DNA of 15,783 nucleotides from Larix sibirica (GCA_004151065.3 NWUY0300039821.1:1-15783), one strand, 5' to 3'; shown: positions 1 through 9,728, counted from the stretch's first letter. Program-made: numbers and translations. The notes: a model not told the origin generated them from the sequence alone.

Positions 1-115
1 AATAGAGGAATGTAACATCTCTAATGGATATACAATAAAGTACAAATGTAATACATAGAAGAATATCTTCCGAAGTTACAAATACATCAACATGAAACTC
101 AAATAGGAAGGAAAA

Positions 116-1258
116 AATTTTGAACTTCTTTAAAAGAACAAGGGTATCATTGATCTTTGGCACTTACATCTATAACATTAGAGTATAATCCAACCTCTCT
201 ACAATGAATACTTAAGGAGAAACTTAAAGGGGAAAGAGAATTTTTTGAACTTTGTTAAAAGAACAAGTCCAAGTATCATTGATCTTTGGCAGATAATCTT
301 TAACGTTGGAGTATCATCCAACCTTTGTAAAATGAATACTCTTGAGGAGAAACTCAAAGGGGAAGGAGAATTTTTGAACTTCTTTAAAAGAACACGGCCC
401 TTGAGAAGACGGCATGTTTCAAACTGAAACCTTCTTACAAAGACACAACATCATATGCACATGTAAGTCTTCTCTAATGACATGCTCAACTCACTAGGAG
501 TCATTATCTCACTATGTACTAACAAAATATCTTGTGCACCTATAATCACCTTCAAGGACACCATCACTCATGTATCAGTTCCAACATCATTGTCGACATA
601 TGTATTGTATGATAATATCATTTGGCTCATAATCTCCTTTCATTATGTAGAACAAAGCACATTTAAGTCTTTTTCAATGACATACTCTCCTCACTAGGAG
701 TTATCATCTCAATTCAGACTAGCAAAATATCTTGTGCACCAAGAATTACCTTCAAGGGCACTATCACTAATGTATTCACTTCCAACACCATTGTCGACAT
801 GTGTTGTATGATAATCTTCTTTGGGTTGTAACCTCCTTTCATGACATATAATACATCAAAATGGCAATACCCATAAATAAATTGTTTTATCTCTAGAACC
901 TACATCTTTAACACTAGAGTATCATCCAACCTCTCCACAATGAGTACTCTAGAGGGAACATGAAGGGGAAGATTAAATTTTTGAACAACTTTAAAAGAAG
1001 CCTTAGGAAAAGGGCATGTCTCAAACTAAAACCCCACCACAAGGATGTGGCATCAAATGCACACTAAAGTCATTCTGAATGACATACCTCCTCATTAGGA
1101 GTCGACATCTCACTACCTACAAGCAAAACATCTTGTCCACTAAGAATCACCTTCAAGGGTACCATCATTGACATTGCACTTCCAACACCATTGTCGACAT
1201 GTGTTACATGATAATATCCTTTGGTTTATAATTAGCTTTCATTATGTAGAATATACCT
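116..1258. repeat. Degenerate higher-order tandem repeats
   Basis: Two modules alternate here. Module A carries 'tttttgaacttctttaaaag', then a stretch ending 'tcatccaacctct', and starts near 116, 241, 368 and again near 893-1000. Module B carries 'ctcactaggagt', 'aaaatatcttgtgcac', 'caccttcaagg' and 'ccattgtcgacat', and occurs near 455-655, 665-845 and 1075-1250. The block from about 295 to 655 (A then B) reappears from about 897 to 1250, so the array is a higher-order repeat about 600 bp apart with an extra B copy between. The copies differ by many substitutions and small indels, so the array is old. Minus-strand reading of module B gives a partly shared peptide frame. No intact gene is present. 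Confidence 0.8.
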
Positions 1259-1443
1259 TGACACCATGAATGTTAGAACCCCTAAAAGTAATTCTAAAAT
1301 TGCCTACTAGAAAAGAGAAATCATCAGTGATCGACAAGAATCTTCTCCTTGATTTACATTCATTTTAAAGTCACAATGGAGTCTCGAGAATTCACCAACA
1401 AAGTGAGAGTCCTCCCTGTAGGGTACCTCACAAATATTTGACA
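1258..1443 (-). pseudogene. Ubiquitin-like coding relic
   Basis: Read on the minus strand from 1443, the translation CQIFVRYPTGRTLTL, followed by V, S, D, I and K at the expected spacing, matches the first 27 residues of ubiquitin (QIFV, TG, TLTL, V, S, D, I, K). A stop follows at 1360-1362. After a small deletion a second frame (1350 to about 1291) continues with KEKILVDH, two stops, FLFSSRQF, a stop and N, aligning with the ubiquitin segment around KEGIPPDQ to LED. Two of the stops fall where ubiquitin has Gln and Arg, as expected from C-to-T decay. The C-terminal part is very worn and no RLRGG end is visible. The open frame runs upstream to 1632, but that part is not recognised. The relic lies inside the surrounding repeat family. 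It cannot encode a working ubiquitin. Confidence 0.7.
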
Positions 1444-1889
1444 CCTTGTCACCAAGCCAAAAACTTGTTGAGGGTTTTTATCAAACAATGCATGACCACA
1501 TTTCTCTAGCAAGCAAATTAACAACCCTCCTAAGAGTATTTGGACACCATATTTCCCTCCTCCAAGGAATGAGGGAAACAACTTCCTTGATGAATTCATA
1601 ACAAATGAGTTGTTTAGTCTATTGAATAACACGCTGCAAAATTCCCAATTGCTGTTATAGCAAACAAATAATGACCTCTAAATCATAGAGAACCTTGCAA
1701 ATGGAGTGGTTGTAAACAACACCACTGTGACCATGAAGATGATTAGCCTTTTGAATCCCATGGGTGTTGAAACCAAAATCACCATCTTAAGCCTTCTCAC
1801 ACAACCAATTACATGAGGTTATATAGGAATTCTCATGGAAACCACACTCATTATTCAAATTTGAGAATACAAGGAGCGACTTAGACATA

Positions 1890-2075
1890 CTCTAGCCACT
1901 AAGAATTGCCCTCAACAAGAACCTCATCAACATATGGACTTCCAACACCACCATCACCATATTTGTTATGTAATAATCTCCTTTCACTCATCATCACCTT
2001 TCATTGTGTAGAATATACCTTGTCACTCTTTTAGAACTCCTAAGAGGAATTCTAAAACTCAAAAAATGTACAAAA
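1890..2075. repeat. Further worn copy of ubiquitin-tail plus module B
   Basis: The minus-strand text at about 2010-2075 (TTTTAGAATTCC, AGGAGTTCT, AAGGTATATTCTACA, AATGAAAGG) parallels the text just after the ubiquitin relic at about 1235-1305. The part at 1890-1975 ('cactaagaatt', 'acttccaacaccacc', 'aataatctcctttca') is a fourth diverged copy of module B. The repeating block therefore included at least the tail of the ubiquitin-like sequence and not only the non-coding modules. Confidence 0.55.
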
Positions 2076-2836
2076 TAGAACCACATTCTGAGAATGACAT
2101 TTGCAATATGATGTCAAAGCAAAGCTTTCTTTCAAGGATTTAACTTTATTGCCCCCTTTCATGCATCAAAGTTATCATAAGTAATTACATAAAGGCTCAT
2201 ATATCAATTGCTTTCATTGCCCCATTCCTTCCAACTAACAAAAAGTCCATTCCATCCAAAAATGGCTTCACTCCCCAAAACAAAATTACCCCTATAGGAA
2301 TCAAGCTCTTTAGCTTCAATGTATTCACCCATGATATGGTCATGCCCAAGAAAGTGGTTCTCTTTTAGGTATTTTCTTCTGAATTTGAAGAAGCCCTACC
2401 TATTATACATTATATCATGCATTGAAATTGGTTTGAACAAAAGTCTTTTTGAAAACTTCATCTTATATTGTAATGATTGCAACTAACCTTATTGTGGTGC
2501 TTTTTTTTCCTTGGAAAATATATCATAGATTTATATTAATAAAATCACATTTGCCGAGACCGAAAGGCATTTCTTTATATATGAGGTCATTTATTATGTC
2601 TTATCTTGTGAGGACAGATATAGCTTCAGAAAAATAATTCAAATTTGTCCATAAAAAGCAGCCCTTTTGCAGCAAAAGACAAAAATGACAAAAAAGGAGT
2701 CATCGCCAACTTTTATTTGCACATCCATATAAACATTTACAGACTTTTCTCATCTTGTAGCAACCAACATAGTGTGCTATATGGTAGCAAAAAATAAATC
2801 TCCTTTGCAAGATAGGGCCTCTCTGAGATAGATTAT
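2076..2836. other. No gene recognised
   Basis: This is AT-rich sequence with no convincing coding frame on either strand. The 62-codon plus-strand frame at 2449-2637 resembles no family I know. The right end (about 2640-2836) is the downstream flank, or the 3' untranslated part, of the minus-strand LINE remnant. It contains the T6 run at 2496-2510 and an A-rich stretch near 2650-2700, but no clear poly(A) tail can be placed. Confidence 0.5.
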
Positions 2837-3436
2837 CTATTGCCTACCTGGGTATGGTCCTTGGTCGAGCTCCACCAATTGGTCCCAAGAAAACTCCCAT
2901 CTGTGCCAGATACCAAAACTTGTAGTGAGTCCATCCTTAGAGAGTCTATTAGCCTCCAAGTTCCTCTCTCTATAAATATGTTGGAAAGTGATCTGTTGAA
3001 AAGAAGCAAGTACAAGCGTGATCTCTTCATAAAGTGATCTGAGAAAAATATTCTTGGGGGGTCTTTTGTTCTTGAACCAATATATGACCAATTGAGAATC
3101 TCCCAAAACTTTGAGCTTTTGTACTCCTTTTGATTCTACAAGCACCAAAAGAATCTTTAGAGCACATAATTTTGCCATATTGTTTGTACAAGGACAAAGG
3201 CCTGCTTTGAATTTTGTTCACTACATATCATTCAAATAGAGGACAACTCCTGCTCCCCCAATTTTTGGCATTCCTTGTGATGCCCCATCAAAGTAGGCCC
3301 AAGCACAAGATTTGTCTATAATTTCTACTTGAATCCGCCTTTGGGTGTTGTCATCATTCACTTGAGGAAATTTTTTGTGGATGGCAACTTCCTTAGTTGT
3401 AAAAATAGGAGGGATATGTTTGTCTTCAAATACCAC
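2837..3436 (-). pseudogene. RNase H domain of LINE ORF2, inactivated
   Basis: One minus-strand frame covers almost the whole domain. It begins with the sheet around WAYFDGASQG (first catalytic Asp) and GGAGVVLYLND, is broken by two adjacent stops (TAG TGA, about 3218-3223), and resumes in the same frame with CTNNMAKLCAL, KVLGDSQLVIYWF (catalytic Asp) and HIYRERNLEANRLS near the end. In the RVT_3/RNase H1-like family, the positions AKL and EAN normally carry Glu and Asp; here they are Lys and Asn. Two of the four metal-binding acidic residues are therefore gone as well. The family normally degrades the RNA strand of RNA:DNA hybrids during reverse transcription. This copy is a fossil. Confidence 0.85.
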
Positions 3437-3468
3437 ATTGTTCTAGGTCAATCAGACCCCCCAAATCA

Positions 3469-3920
3469 TTAAAACAAGTAGAGCAAAAAAACAATGAAAG
3501 CTATATTTTGAGACCATGATAGAAGAGCCTCATCAATATCATTTCCAGACCATATAAATTGCATGCCTAAAATTTGGGAAGCATGATCAAATACTTGAAC
3601 CATATAAGAGCATTTGATAAACAGATGTTCCACATTCTCAAAGATAGCTTTGTATAGTGGATATCTGTTAGGCCCATCCCATAATTTGTTTTGAAAATGA
3701 TCCCATGTAGGAATTTTCCTATTCAATGCCATCCATAAAAATAAAATAAAAATGTTTTTTTATGGGCATTGAAGCTTCCATATATGTTTATACCATTAGA
3801 AGATCTCATTATGATTGTCCTCTTCTCTTAGCACTTTGTATCCCAGCTTTGGGAAGTATTTTCCTCCTGCAATGTTCCTAGTCCAAATGAGCTCATCTTC
3901 CTTTTTAGAAAATCTAGAAT
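3469..3920 (-). pseudogene. zf-RVT-like region of LINE ORF2, inactivated
   Basis: Minus-strand reading shows EDELIWTRNIAGGKYFPKLG, then GYKVL, a stop, WYKHIWKLQCP, a stop, then FLWMALNRKIPTWDHFQNKL and VEHLFIKCSYMVQVF. This follows the zf-RVT family pattern: D-x-L-x-W, G-x-Y, W-x-x-I-W, P-K, R-x-I-P-T, and E-x-x-x-H-L-F-x-x-C. The paired Cys positions expected before the HLF motif read Tyr (YPLYK), which fits Cys-to-Tyr decay. The region directly precedes the RNase H domain but in a different frame, so at least one indel lies between them. Confidence 0.75.
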
Positions 3921-3931
3921 GGCTATTTTAA

Positions 3932-3935
<4 letters not shown>

Positions 3936-3971
<36 letters not shown>
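3936..3971. repeat. (AT)18 microsatellite
   Basis: An uninterrupted AT dinucleotide run of about 36 bases directly upstream (in LINE orientation) of the truncated LINE remnant. Its purity suggests recent slippage, unlike the worn surroundings. Confidence 0.95.
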
Positions 3972-3973
<2 letters not shown>

Positions 3974-4199
3974 ATCACTTAAAACCAAAGTGTTCACTAG
4001 GGAGCCATGCCTATCTAAGAAAAGTGGTGTGTCTAGGATTCCCTAACTACGCTAGATGAATATATCCTTGATCCCTTAACTCTTGAACCATAACCACTAA
4101 GATAATATAATTCCCCTCACATCCAACCCTAATTGTGGTGCTATTGCTTTCTTTTTTTAGGTTTATTTTGTGCATAGTCCTTCTTTGTGATAGTCCCCA
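3972..4199. other. No gene recognised
   Basis: Unique-looking AT-rich sequence between the microsatellite and the next repeat family. No coding frame or RNA gene seen. Confidence 0.4.
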
Positions 4200-5330
4200 A
4201 CCACTTCACATATGAAGGTTAAAGTTGTCTCCCATATCACATTTTAAAAATTCCCTTAGTGAAATATTCTATCACATTGGGTGGAACTAATCTCGCATCA
4301 CATTGGTTCAAGACCATCTAAAATCTCACATATAAAGGTTAAGGCTTTCTCCCCACACCACTTTTTAAGAAGATATAAACTAAAAAATCCCGTGGTAGAA
4401 ACACTCTAAAATCACCACTGGGTGGAACTAATCTCACATCACATTGAATCTAGTCAATCTAGCTCTAAATTTGCTCTATGATCTCACAAATAAAGGTTAA
4501 AGCTTTCTCCCCACACTTTTGGGTGAAATTAATCTCACATCACGTTGATTCTAGCCAATTTAGCTATAGATTTATTCCATGAATCTCACAAATAAAGGTT
4601 AAAGCTTTTTCCCAACATCACTTTTTAAGACAAGGATAGAAACTAAAAATTCTCTTCATGGAAATACTCTGAGATCACCATTAGGCAAAACTAATCTCAT
4701 TGATTCTAACCAAATCTAGCTGTAGATTTGCTCTATGAATCTCACAAATGAAGGTTAAAGCTTTCTCCCCCACACCACTTTTTAAGAAGAGGATAGAAAC
4801 CAAAAATTCCCTGGGTGGAAATATTATAAGATCACCATTGGGTGGAACTAATCTCACGTCACACTAATTCTAGCCAATCTAGCTGTAGATTTGCTCTAGT
4901 TCCACATCCACATCTCAATAGCATTACTCTTTTATGTTTCATGAAATTTGATTACTTTTTTAAATTAAAAAACATTGTAAAACTAATTCCAATTTTAAAA
5001 TTGTCTTTTTGACAAAGCGAAGGTTAAAGCTTTCCCCGCATCACATTTAAGAAGAGGATAGAAACGCAAAATTCCCTAGGTGGAAATACTCTAAGATCAC
5101 CATTAGCTGGAACTAAACTCACATCACACTAATTCAAGACAATCTAGAATCTAACATATGAAGGTTAAAGCTTTCTCCCACACCATTTTTTAAGAGGATC
5201 AAAACTACAAATTCCCTTCGTCGAAATCCTCTAAGGTCACTATTAGGTGGAACTAATCTCACATCACACTTATTCTAGCCAATCTAGCTTTAAATTTGCT
5301 AGTTCCTTTAAATTTGCTAGTTCCACATCT
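4200..5330. repeat. Seven-copy degenerate repeat family
   Basis: The core 'aaggttaaagctttctccc' recurs near 4214, 4334, 4493, 4595, 4751, 5020 and 5161. Each copy is followed, at varying distance, by a second core 'ggtggaactaatctcacatc' (near 4280, 4420, 4521, 4684, 4839, 5107, 5236), and most by 'attctagccaatctagct'. Spacing between copies ranges from about 100 to 270 bases, so internal deletions and insertions have accumulated. Only fragments of an AT-rich linker ('ttgattactttttt', about 4945-4980 and 5365-5400) are shared by two copies. No reading frame is shared, and the family is not one I recognise. Confidence 0.85.
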
Positions 5331-5549
5331 CAATAGCATTTTTCTCGTTTACTTTTAGAAAAATTTGATTTTTTTTCAAATAAAAAATATTATAAAATAA
5401 ATTCCAATTTTCAAATATCTTTTTGAGAATATTGATTAATATACTCAATTAATAAAGCATTTTTCCATTATACTAAATATAATTTTTTTATTATTTGATA
5501 ATATGTATTTTCCCATGCAAATTTTAAAAGAGAAAAAGAATAAACGCCA
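5331..5549. other. AT-rich linker, no gene
   Basis: Extremely AT-rich stretch. Its first part resembles the linker at 4935-4990 and so may be a tail of the preceding repeat family. Confidence 0.5.
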
Positions 5550-5799
5550 CCACAAATTGAGCAATCAAATTGTTACAAAACAGTCTTCTATTCCATGAAC
5601 AATAATGTGATTTCTAAATAAGATTGTAACCTTAAAGTTAACACATGTTTAAATAAAACACTTTAAAATTAAATCCACAAATTGAGCAATTAAATTGTTG
5701 CAAAACAGTCCTCTATTCCATGAACAATAATGTGATGTCTAGATAAGATTGTAACCTTAAAGTTAACAAATGTTTAAATAAAACACTTTAAATTTAAAT
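5550..5799. repeat. 125-bp direct tandem duplication
   Basis: Unit 1 (5550-5674) and unit 2 (5675-5799) start with 'ccacaaattgagcaat' and end with 'aaataaaacacttta' plus an A/T tail. By eye they differ at about seven positions with no indels, which makes this much younger than the repeats on either side. No coding frame is shared. Confidence 0.95.
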
Positions 5800-5929
5800 C
5801 AATATTATTATTGACAACGAATAATCTACACCAAATGCATGGCAATCCATTCCTCGACAACAATGAACAGTAATTATATTATTCATGTATGCTCCGACAA
5901 CCAGTAGTCGGATCTATCGATGGGGTTTG

Positions 5930-6960
5930 AATTGAAAGCATTCCAAATGGAATGTAGTAAATCTATGTGAATTAGCCAAAAAGCAGTCATATCAGAGGTC
6001 AAAGGAAGCGAATCGACCAATAGTCCCATCTTTGTAAGCTTTATGTTCAAAAAGCATTCGATAAAATAAAATTCTAAAGAATAAAGAAGAATTGCAACTA
6101 GTAGTCCTAGTGTGTATGGTCAAAGGATTCAAAAAACGATTTGTTGCCTAACTATAAGTGTGTGAACAAGTAGTCCTAAAGCATTCCCAAAAAACGATTT
6201 GTTGCCCACTAAGTGAATCGACAAATACTTTCTAAATAGTTCTATGTATTCTTTGAGTTCAAAGCAAAACAGACTATATGTGGTCAAACCAAGCAAATCG
6301 ACATGTAGCCCTATCTATGTACGCTTTCAGTCCAAAGCTTTCTAAAGAAGAAATTTGTTGTGGGGTTAAATAGTTGTATGTATTATTTGAGTTCAAAGTA
6401 AAACAGACTGTGTGGTCAAACCAAGCAAATCGACATGTAGTTTTATCTATGTATGTTTTCAGTTCAAAGCTTTTTAAAAAAGAAATTTGTTGCAGGGCTG
6501 AATAGTTCTATGTATTCTTTGAGTTCAAAGCAAAACAGACTATGTGTGGTCAAACCAAGCAAATAGACATGTAGTCCTATCTATGTATTGTTTTTAGTTC
6601 AAAGCTTTCTAAAGAAGAACTTTGTTGTGGGGCTAAATAGTTCTATGTATTCTTTGAGTTCAAAGCAAAACAGTGTGGTCAAACCAAGCAAATCGACAGG
6701 TAGTCCTATCTATGTATGCTTTCAGTTCAAAGCTTTCTAAAGAAGAAATTTGTTGTGGGGCTAAATAGTTCTATGTATTCTTTGAGTTCAAAGCAAAACA
6801 GACTATGTGTGGTCAAACCAAGGAAATCGATATGTAGTCCTATCTATGTATGCTTTCAGTTCAAAGCTTTCTAAAGAAGAAAATTGTTGTGGGGCTAAGT
6901 GAATTGCCAATACATAGTACTATCTAGGAATTTGAGTTCAAAGCACTAAAAATAGGGAAA
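5930..6960. repeat. Minisatellite, unit about 128-135 bp
   Basis: The regular core has five units starting at 6234, 6368, 6500, 6635 and 6763 and ending near 6897. Each contains 'tagttctatgtattctttga', 'ggtcaaaccaagcaaatcga', 'tagtcctatctatgtatgct', 'ttcaaagctttctaaagaag' and 'aatttgttgtggggct'. Unit 4 has a short deletion before 'gtgtggtcaaacc'. Worn flanking copies extend the array to about 5930 on the left ('agtcccatctttgtaagctt', 'aaaaacgatttgttgcc' twice near 6134 and 6190) and to about 6950 on the right. Unit length is not a constant multiple of three and no frame is open across units, so this is non-coding. Confidence 0.9.
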
Positions 6961-7130
6961 GATTTTCGCGAATCTATAAATATTATAAGCAGCACCAAAC
7001 TTGTCATTATATTATAAACTTAAATATAAAGGTTATGTGCAAGTTAAACCCATCCGCTGAACACATTACTCGAGGTGGATAACCCACTCAAAAGGATATA
7101 ATGGCCCAGCAGATCAAACTACCCTTTTAC
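6961..7130. other. No gene recognised
   Basis: Short AT-rich sequence between the minisatellite and the shuffled modules. Nothing coding or structural identified. Confidence 0.4.
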
Positions 7131-7910
7131 AGGATTAGACTCCATCCTGATCGACCTACTTTATCACTTAATTAAACCCTCTTCAAACTTAGTGCCATTC
7201 TTGCACATTAACATCACTGTTTAAAAAACAATCCACATACTGTCAAAATCATCCGGGAATTGCGTTGTCTGACCCTACAAACAGTTATTACATTACACGG
7301 CATAATGTGAAGGGTCCAAACTGAGACCATACGTATGCTCTTTATTAGGAAGGATTAGCTTCCAACCTGATCAACCTGCTTTATCACTTTATAATAATGG
7401 GTAATGATGCAAAGTATAAACAATGGGTCCAAGTTGATTAATTCATAATTATGAACTATATGTATTAACTGAGTTGCACATTAACTAGTAAGCCTCATCG
7501 TATCACTTTATAATGGCGGGAAAAAGAACAATGCAAAAGCTTTCAGATACTGTACAACAACAATTGCGCTGTTTAACCTTGAAAACATTATTACATTAAA
7601 ATGCATAACGTGAATGGGGTCTAGACTCTACAATTTTACCCACTGAACTATTAATAAATATATGTTATGATGATAAAGTACCAATTCTTCCTTGCTGTGA
7701 ATGAGCTAAAATAATAACAAACATTTATTACATTAAAAGGCATAATGTGAAGGGTTCAAGCCACTGTATACCCCAACAATTGCGTTGTCTAACCTTGAAA
7801 ACATTCATTACAGTACAGGCCATAATGTAAATGGTCCAAGCTGTACAATTTTAACTGATTAGGTATTAATCAATATACATGGTTACAAGTACCATTCTTT
7901 GCTGTGAATG
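7131..7910. repeat. Shuffled short repeat modules
   Basis: Module X ('attgcgttgtctgaccct', then 'ttattacatta' and 'gcataatgtgaagggtcc') occurs at about 7258-7319, 7562-7622 and 7777-7840, with a half copy at 7717-7760. Module Y ('aggattag' followed by 'cctgatc' and 'acctgctttatcactt') occurs at 7131-7169 and 7351-7390, with its end also near 7495-7512. Module Z ('ttgctgtgaatga') occurs near 7692 and 7898. Order and spacing differ between copies, suggesting repeated local duplication with rearrangement. No gene seen. Confidence 0.8.
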
Positions 7911-7953
7911 ATATAAAATATGGCGTTTAACATAAAACTTCTTTAAACTTCTT

Positions 7954-8037
7954 TAAAATGTTTTCAGAAATCGTCAGCTCCATAAAATAATTCATTAAAA
8001 TGCTTTTAGAGATCATAAGCTCCGTAAAATATTTCAA
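7954..8037. repeat. 42-bp tandem duplication
   Basis: 'taaaatgttttcagaaatc' at 7954 and 'taaaatgcttttagagatc' at 7996 begin two adjacent diverged 42-base units, both containing 'agctcc(a/g)taaaat'. Confidence 0.85.
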
Positions 8038-8944
8038 TAAATGTATAGTTTGTTCCTTTCTTTATTTCCGTGAAAGTACTTACAAATTTGATATTAACGT
8101 TGTAGATTGGCGGCATATGAATTGTGGCATCACAAGTCTAGATGTATATTGGCGTTATTCACGGCAAACCAAGAGTGGGGACCATTTAAGGTCTAAACTG
8201 TAAGATACGAACCGTGCTCTACGGACAAAATTTCCCAGAAACATGACAAGTGTCAAAATAAAATGTAGGGGACCATTTTTAATAAGTCCGTAATTATAGC
8301 TTTAGAAAAAGAAAGCACAGTAGGGGACCATTCCAACTCACGATATCATTGTTGTCCACAAAATGCTGTTAGGTGATGTTACCAATTCAACGAAACTTTT
8401 CGACGAGAGGCAACAATTCGCAAGCCTCAAGACGTATTTGTACCAGAAAAACCTCTATAGAAGCCATAGAATGCGGGTGTTAGTTTGATTCTATGTGCAC
8501 CAAGTACGCAATTGCAGAAGCTTATCGATCAAAGAGAATACTTTTACTTTGGGACCACTTTTGCTGTCTCTATTTTACAGAAAATATACGGTCGAGACAA
8601 GATTACAAAATCACCTCAAAGATTGCGGATCCAATGGAAGGATGTCAAAACTCTCCCAGTCACGTCGACTACTGTCATACGATACAAGGTTTTAAGGTTT
8701 ACACCTATATTACGTGATCCTAAAAAGTTATTTAATAAAATTACTGTGATAAATCAAGGGAACTTCATCTATTCAAAACATTAACTAAAACTATAAAATG
8801 CATAATAATGAATAACCTGAACTAAGCTAATAACAAGCGAGCTTATGAAAAAGAAGAGTGGAAAAAAGCATCATAAACAAATTGATAAAAGTGATAATCC
8901 AGCTTTTTGGAATGTGGGATCATATCCAATCAAGTTCTTTTACA
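8038..8944. other. No gene supported
   Basis: The only long frames (about 8000-8203 and 8485-8784, plus) match no family I recognise, and the second starts from TTG. The phrase 'ggggaccat' recurs near 8177, 8268 and 8323, which may mark another worn short repeat. No RNA gene found. Confidence 0.5.
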
Positions 8945-9068
8945 GCGTTTAATAAGCACCCAGCAGCTTGCTGCTGCGAGATGCTAAACCATTGGATTAA
9001 CCATTGAATCAGATCCAACGAGTTAGCAGCAGCATTAAATACTGCACTGCAGGGTGCTTATTGAACAC
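8945..9068. mobile_element. Small inverted-repeat element (MITE-like)
   Basis: The ends read 'gtttaataagcaccc' (8947-8961) and 'gggtgcttattgaacac' (9052-9068). These form a terminal inverted repeat with an 11-base perfect core and one mismatch just outside it. The interior is also roughly palindromic: 'gctgctgcgagatgctaaac', then 'attggat', mirrored by 'atccaacgagttagcagcag'. The whole 124 bases could fold into one long imperfect hairpin. It encodes nothing. Flanks are T-rich on both sides ('cttttac' and 'cttttttt'), so a target-site duplication of about 8 bases is possible but not demonstrable. The end sequence and size are compatible with a hAT-derived MITE. Confidence 0.65.
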
Positions 9069-9581
9069 CTTTTTTTTAACCTTTCTTGAGAACAACTATA
9101 CTCTTGTAAATAGCCTATAAAGCAGGAAACAGAAACAGAATATGGTACACCTCAAAACCCACTAGGCAAGGTTATAATATCTAAGTACTTAGTTGAAAGC
9201 AAAATGATGTGCTATGATAAACACATAAAAAAATAATATTACATAACTTTCACAAACTAGAAGAAAACAAAGTGCAAAACTTCTTGAAACTTAACAACCT
9301 GTAACATGAAAAACAATCAATAACACAACTAAGATACAGCTCACACTTGTTGAGATGTGGGAAGAGAATATGGGAAAGGCCCAAGGAATCCTGGGAGGAA
9401 AGGTTATGGGAAGAAAGGTTATGCCAAATATGTATATTACTTGCAAATCAAGCAAGGTCAAATCTTAATATTAAAAACTAAGAGTCAAGATTTAGTAAAA
9501 GGTACAACAATGAAATGGCATACACAATGTAAAATTTGTTGTCATTTATGGTCATTCAAAATCATAAATTGTTTATCAAAT
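9069..9581. other. No gene recognised
   Basis: AT-rich intergenic sequence. The plus-strand frame at 9357-9671 starts at GTG, has low-complexity Gly/Lys content and runs into the repeats that follow, so it is not called. Confidence 0.5.
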
Positions 9582-9728
9582 AAAGCTCCATTTCAAAAGG
9601 AGGATCTACTCAACATGAATGATATTGTACAAAGCTCCATTTCAAAAGGAGGATCTACTCAAGATGAATGATATTGTACAAAGCTCCATTTCAAAGGAGG
9701 ATCTACCCAAAAATGAATGATATTTTGT
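9582..9728. repeat. Three 49-bp tandem units
   Basis: Units start at 9582, 9631 and 9680 with 'aaagctccatttcaaaagga' and continue 'ggatctactca', 'atgaatgatattgtac'. The first two differ at one base by eye, and the third has a two-base deletion and a small insertion. Confidence 0.95.

Larger units (their letters stand above)
2837..3920 (-). mobile_element. LINE-type non-LTR retrotransposon remnant (3' part)
   Basis: Minus-strand reading gives, in order, a zf-RVT-like region (about 3920-3469) and an RNase H domain (3436-2837). This is the usual order at the C-terminal end of plant L1-like LINE ORF2 proteins. The reverse transcriptase domain that should lie upstream is missing; instead the fragment abuts an (AT)18 run at 3936-3971. 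The coding part has at least four stops and one frame change between 3469 and 3436, so it is dead. Loss of the 5' part is typical of LINE insertions, but no target-site duplication or tail can be fixed at the 3' side, so the exact ends are uncertain. Confidence 0.8.

Noticed and set aside
4200-6960. Possible CRISPR-like array, given repeated units with varied spacing.
   Set aside because: Units are long, diverged and without constant short repeats or unique spacers; the window is plant nuclear DNA.
8485-8784. 99-codon plus-strand open frame.
   Set aside because: Starts at TTG, resembles no family, and two other frames overlap it; length is compatible with chance in this region.
9357-9671. 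104-codon plus-strand open frame with Gly/Lys-rich start.
   Set aside because: Starts at GTG and its end is made of the 49-base tandem repeat; no family resemblance.
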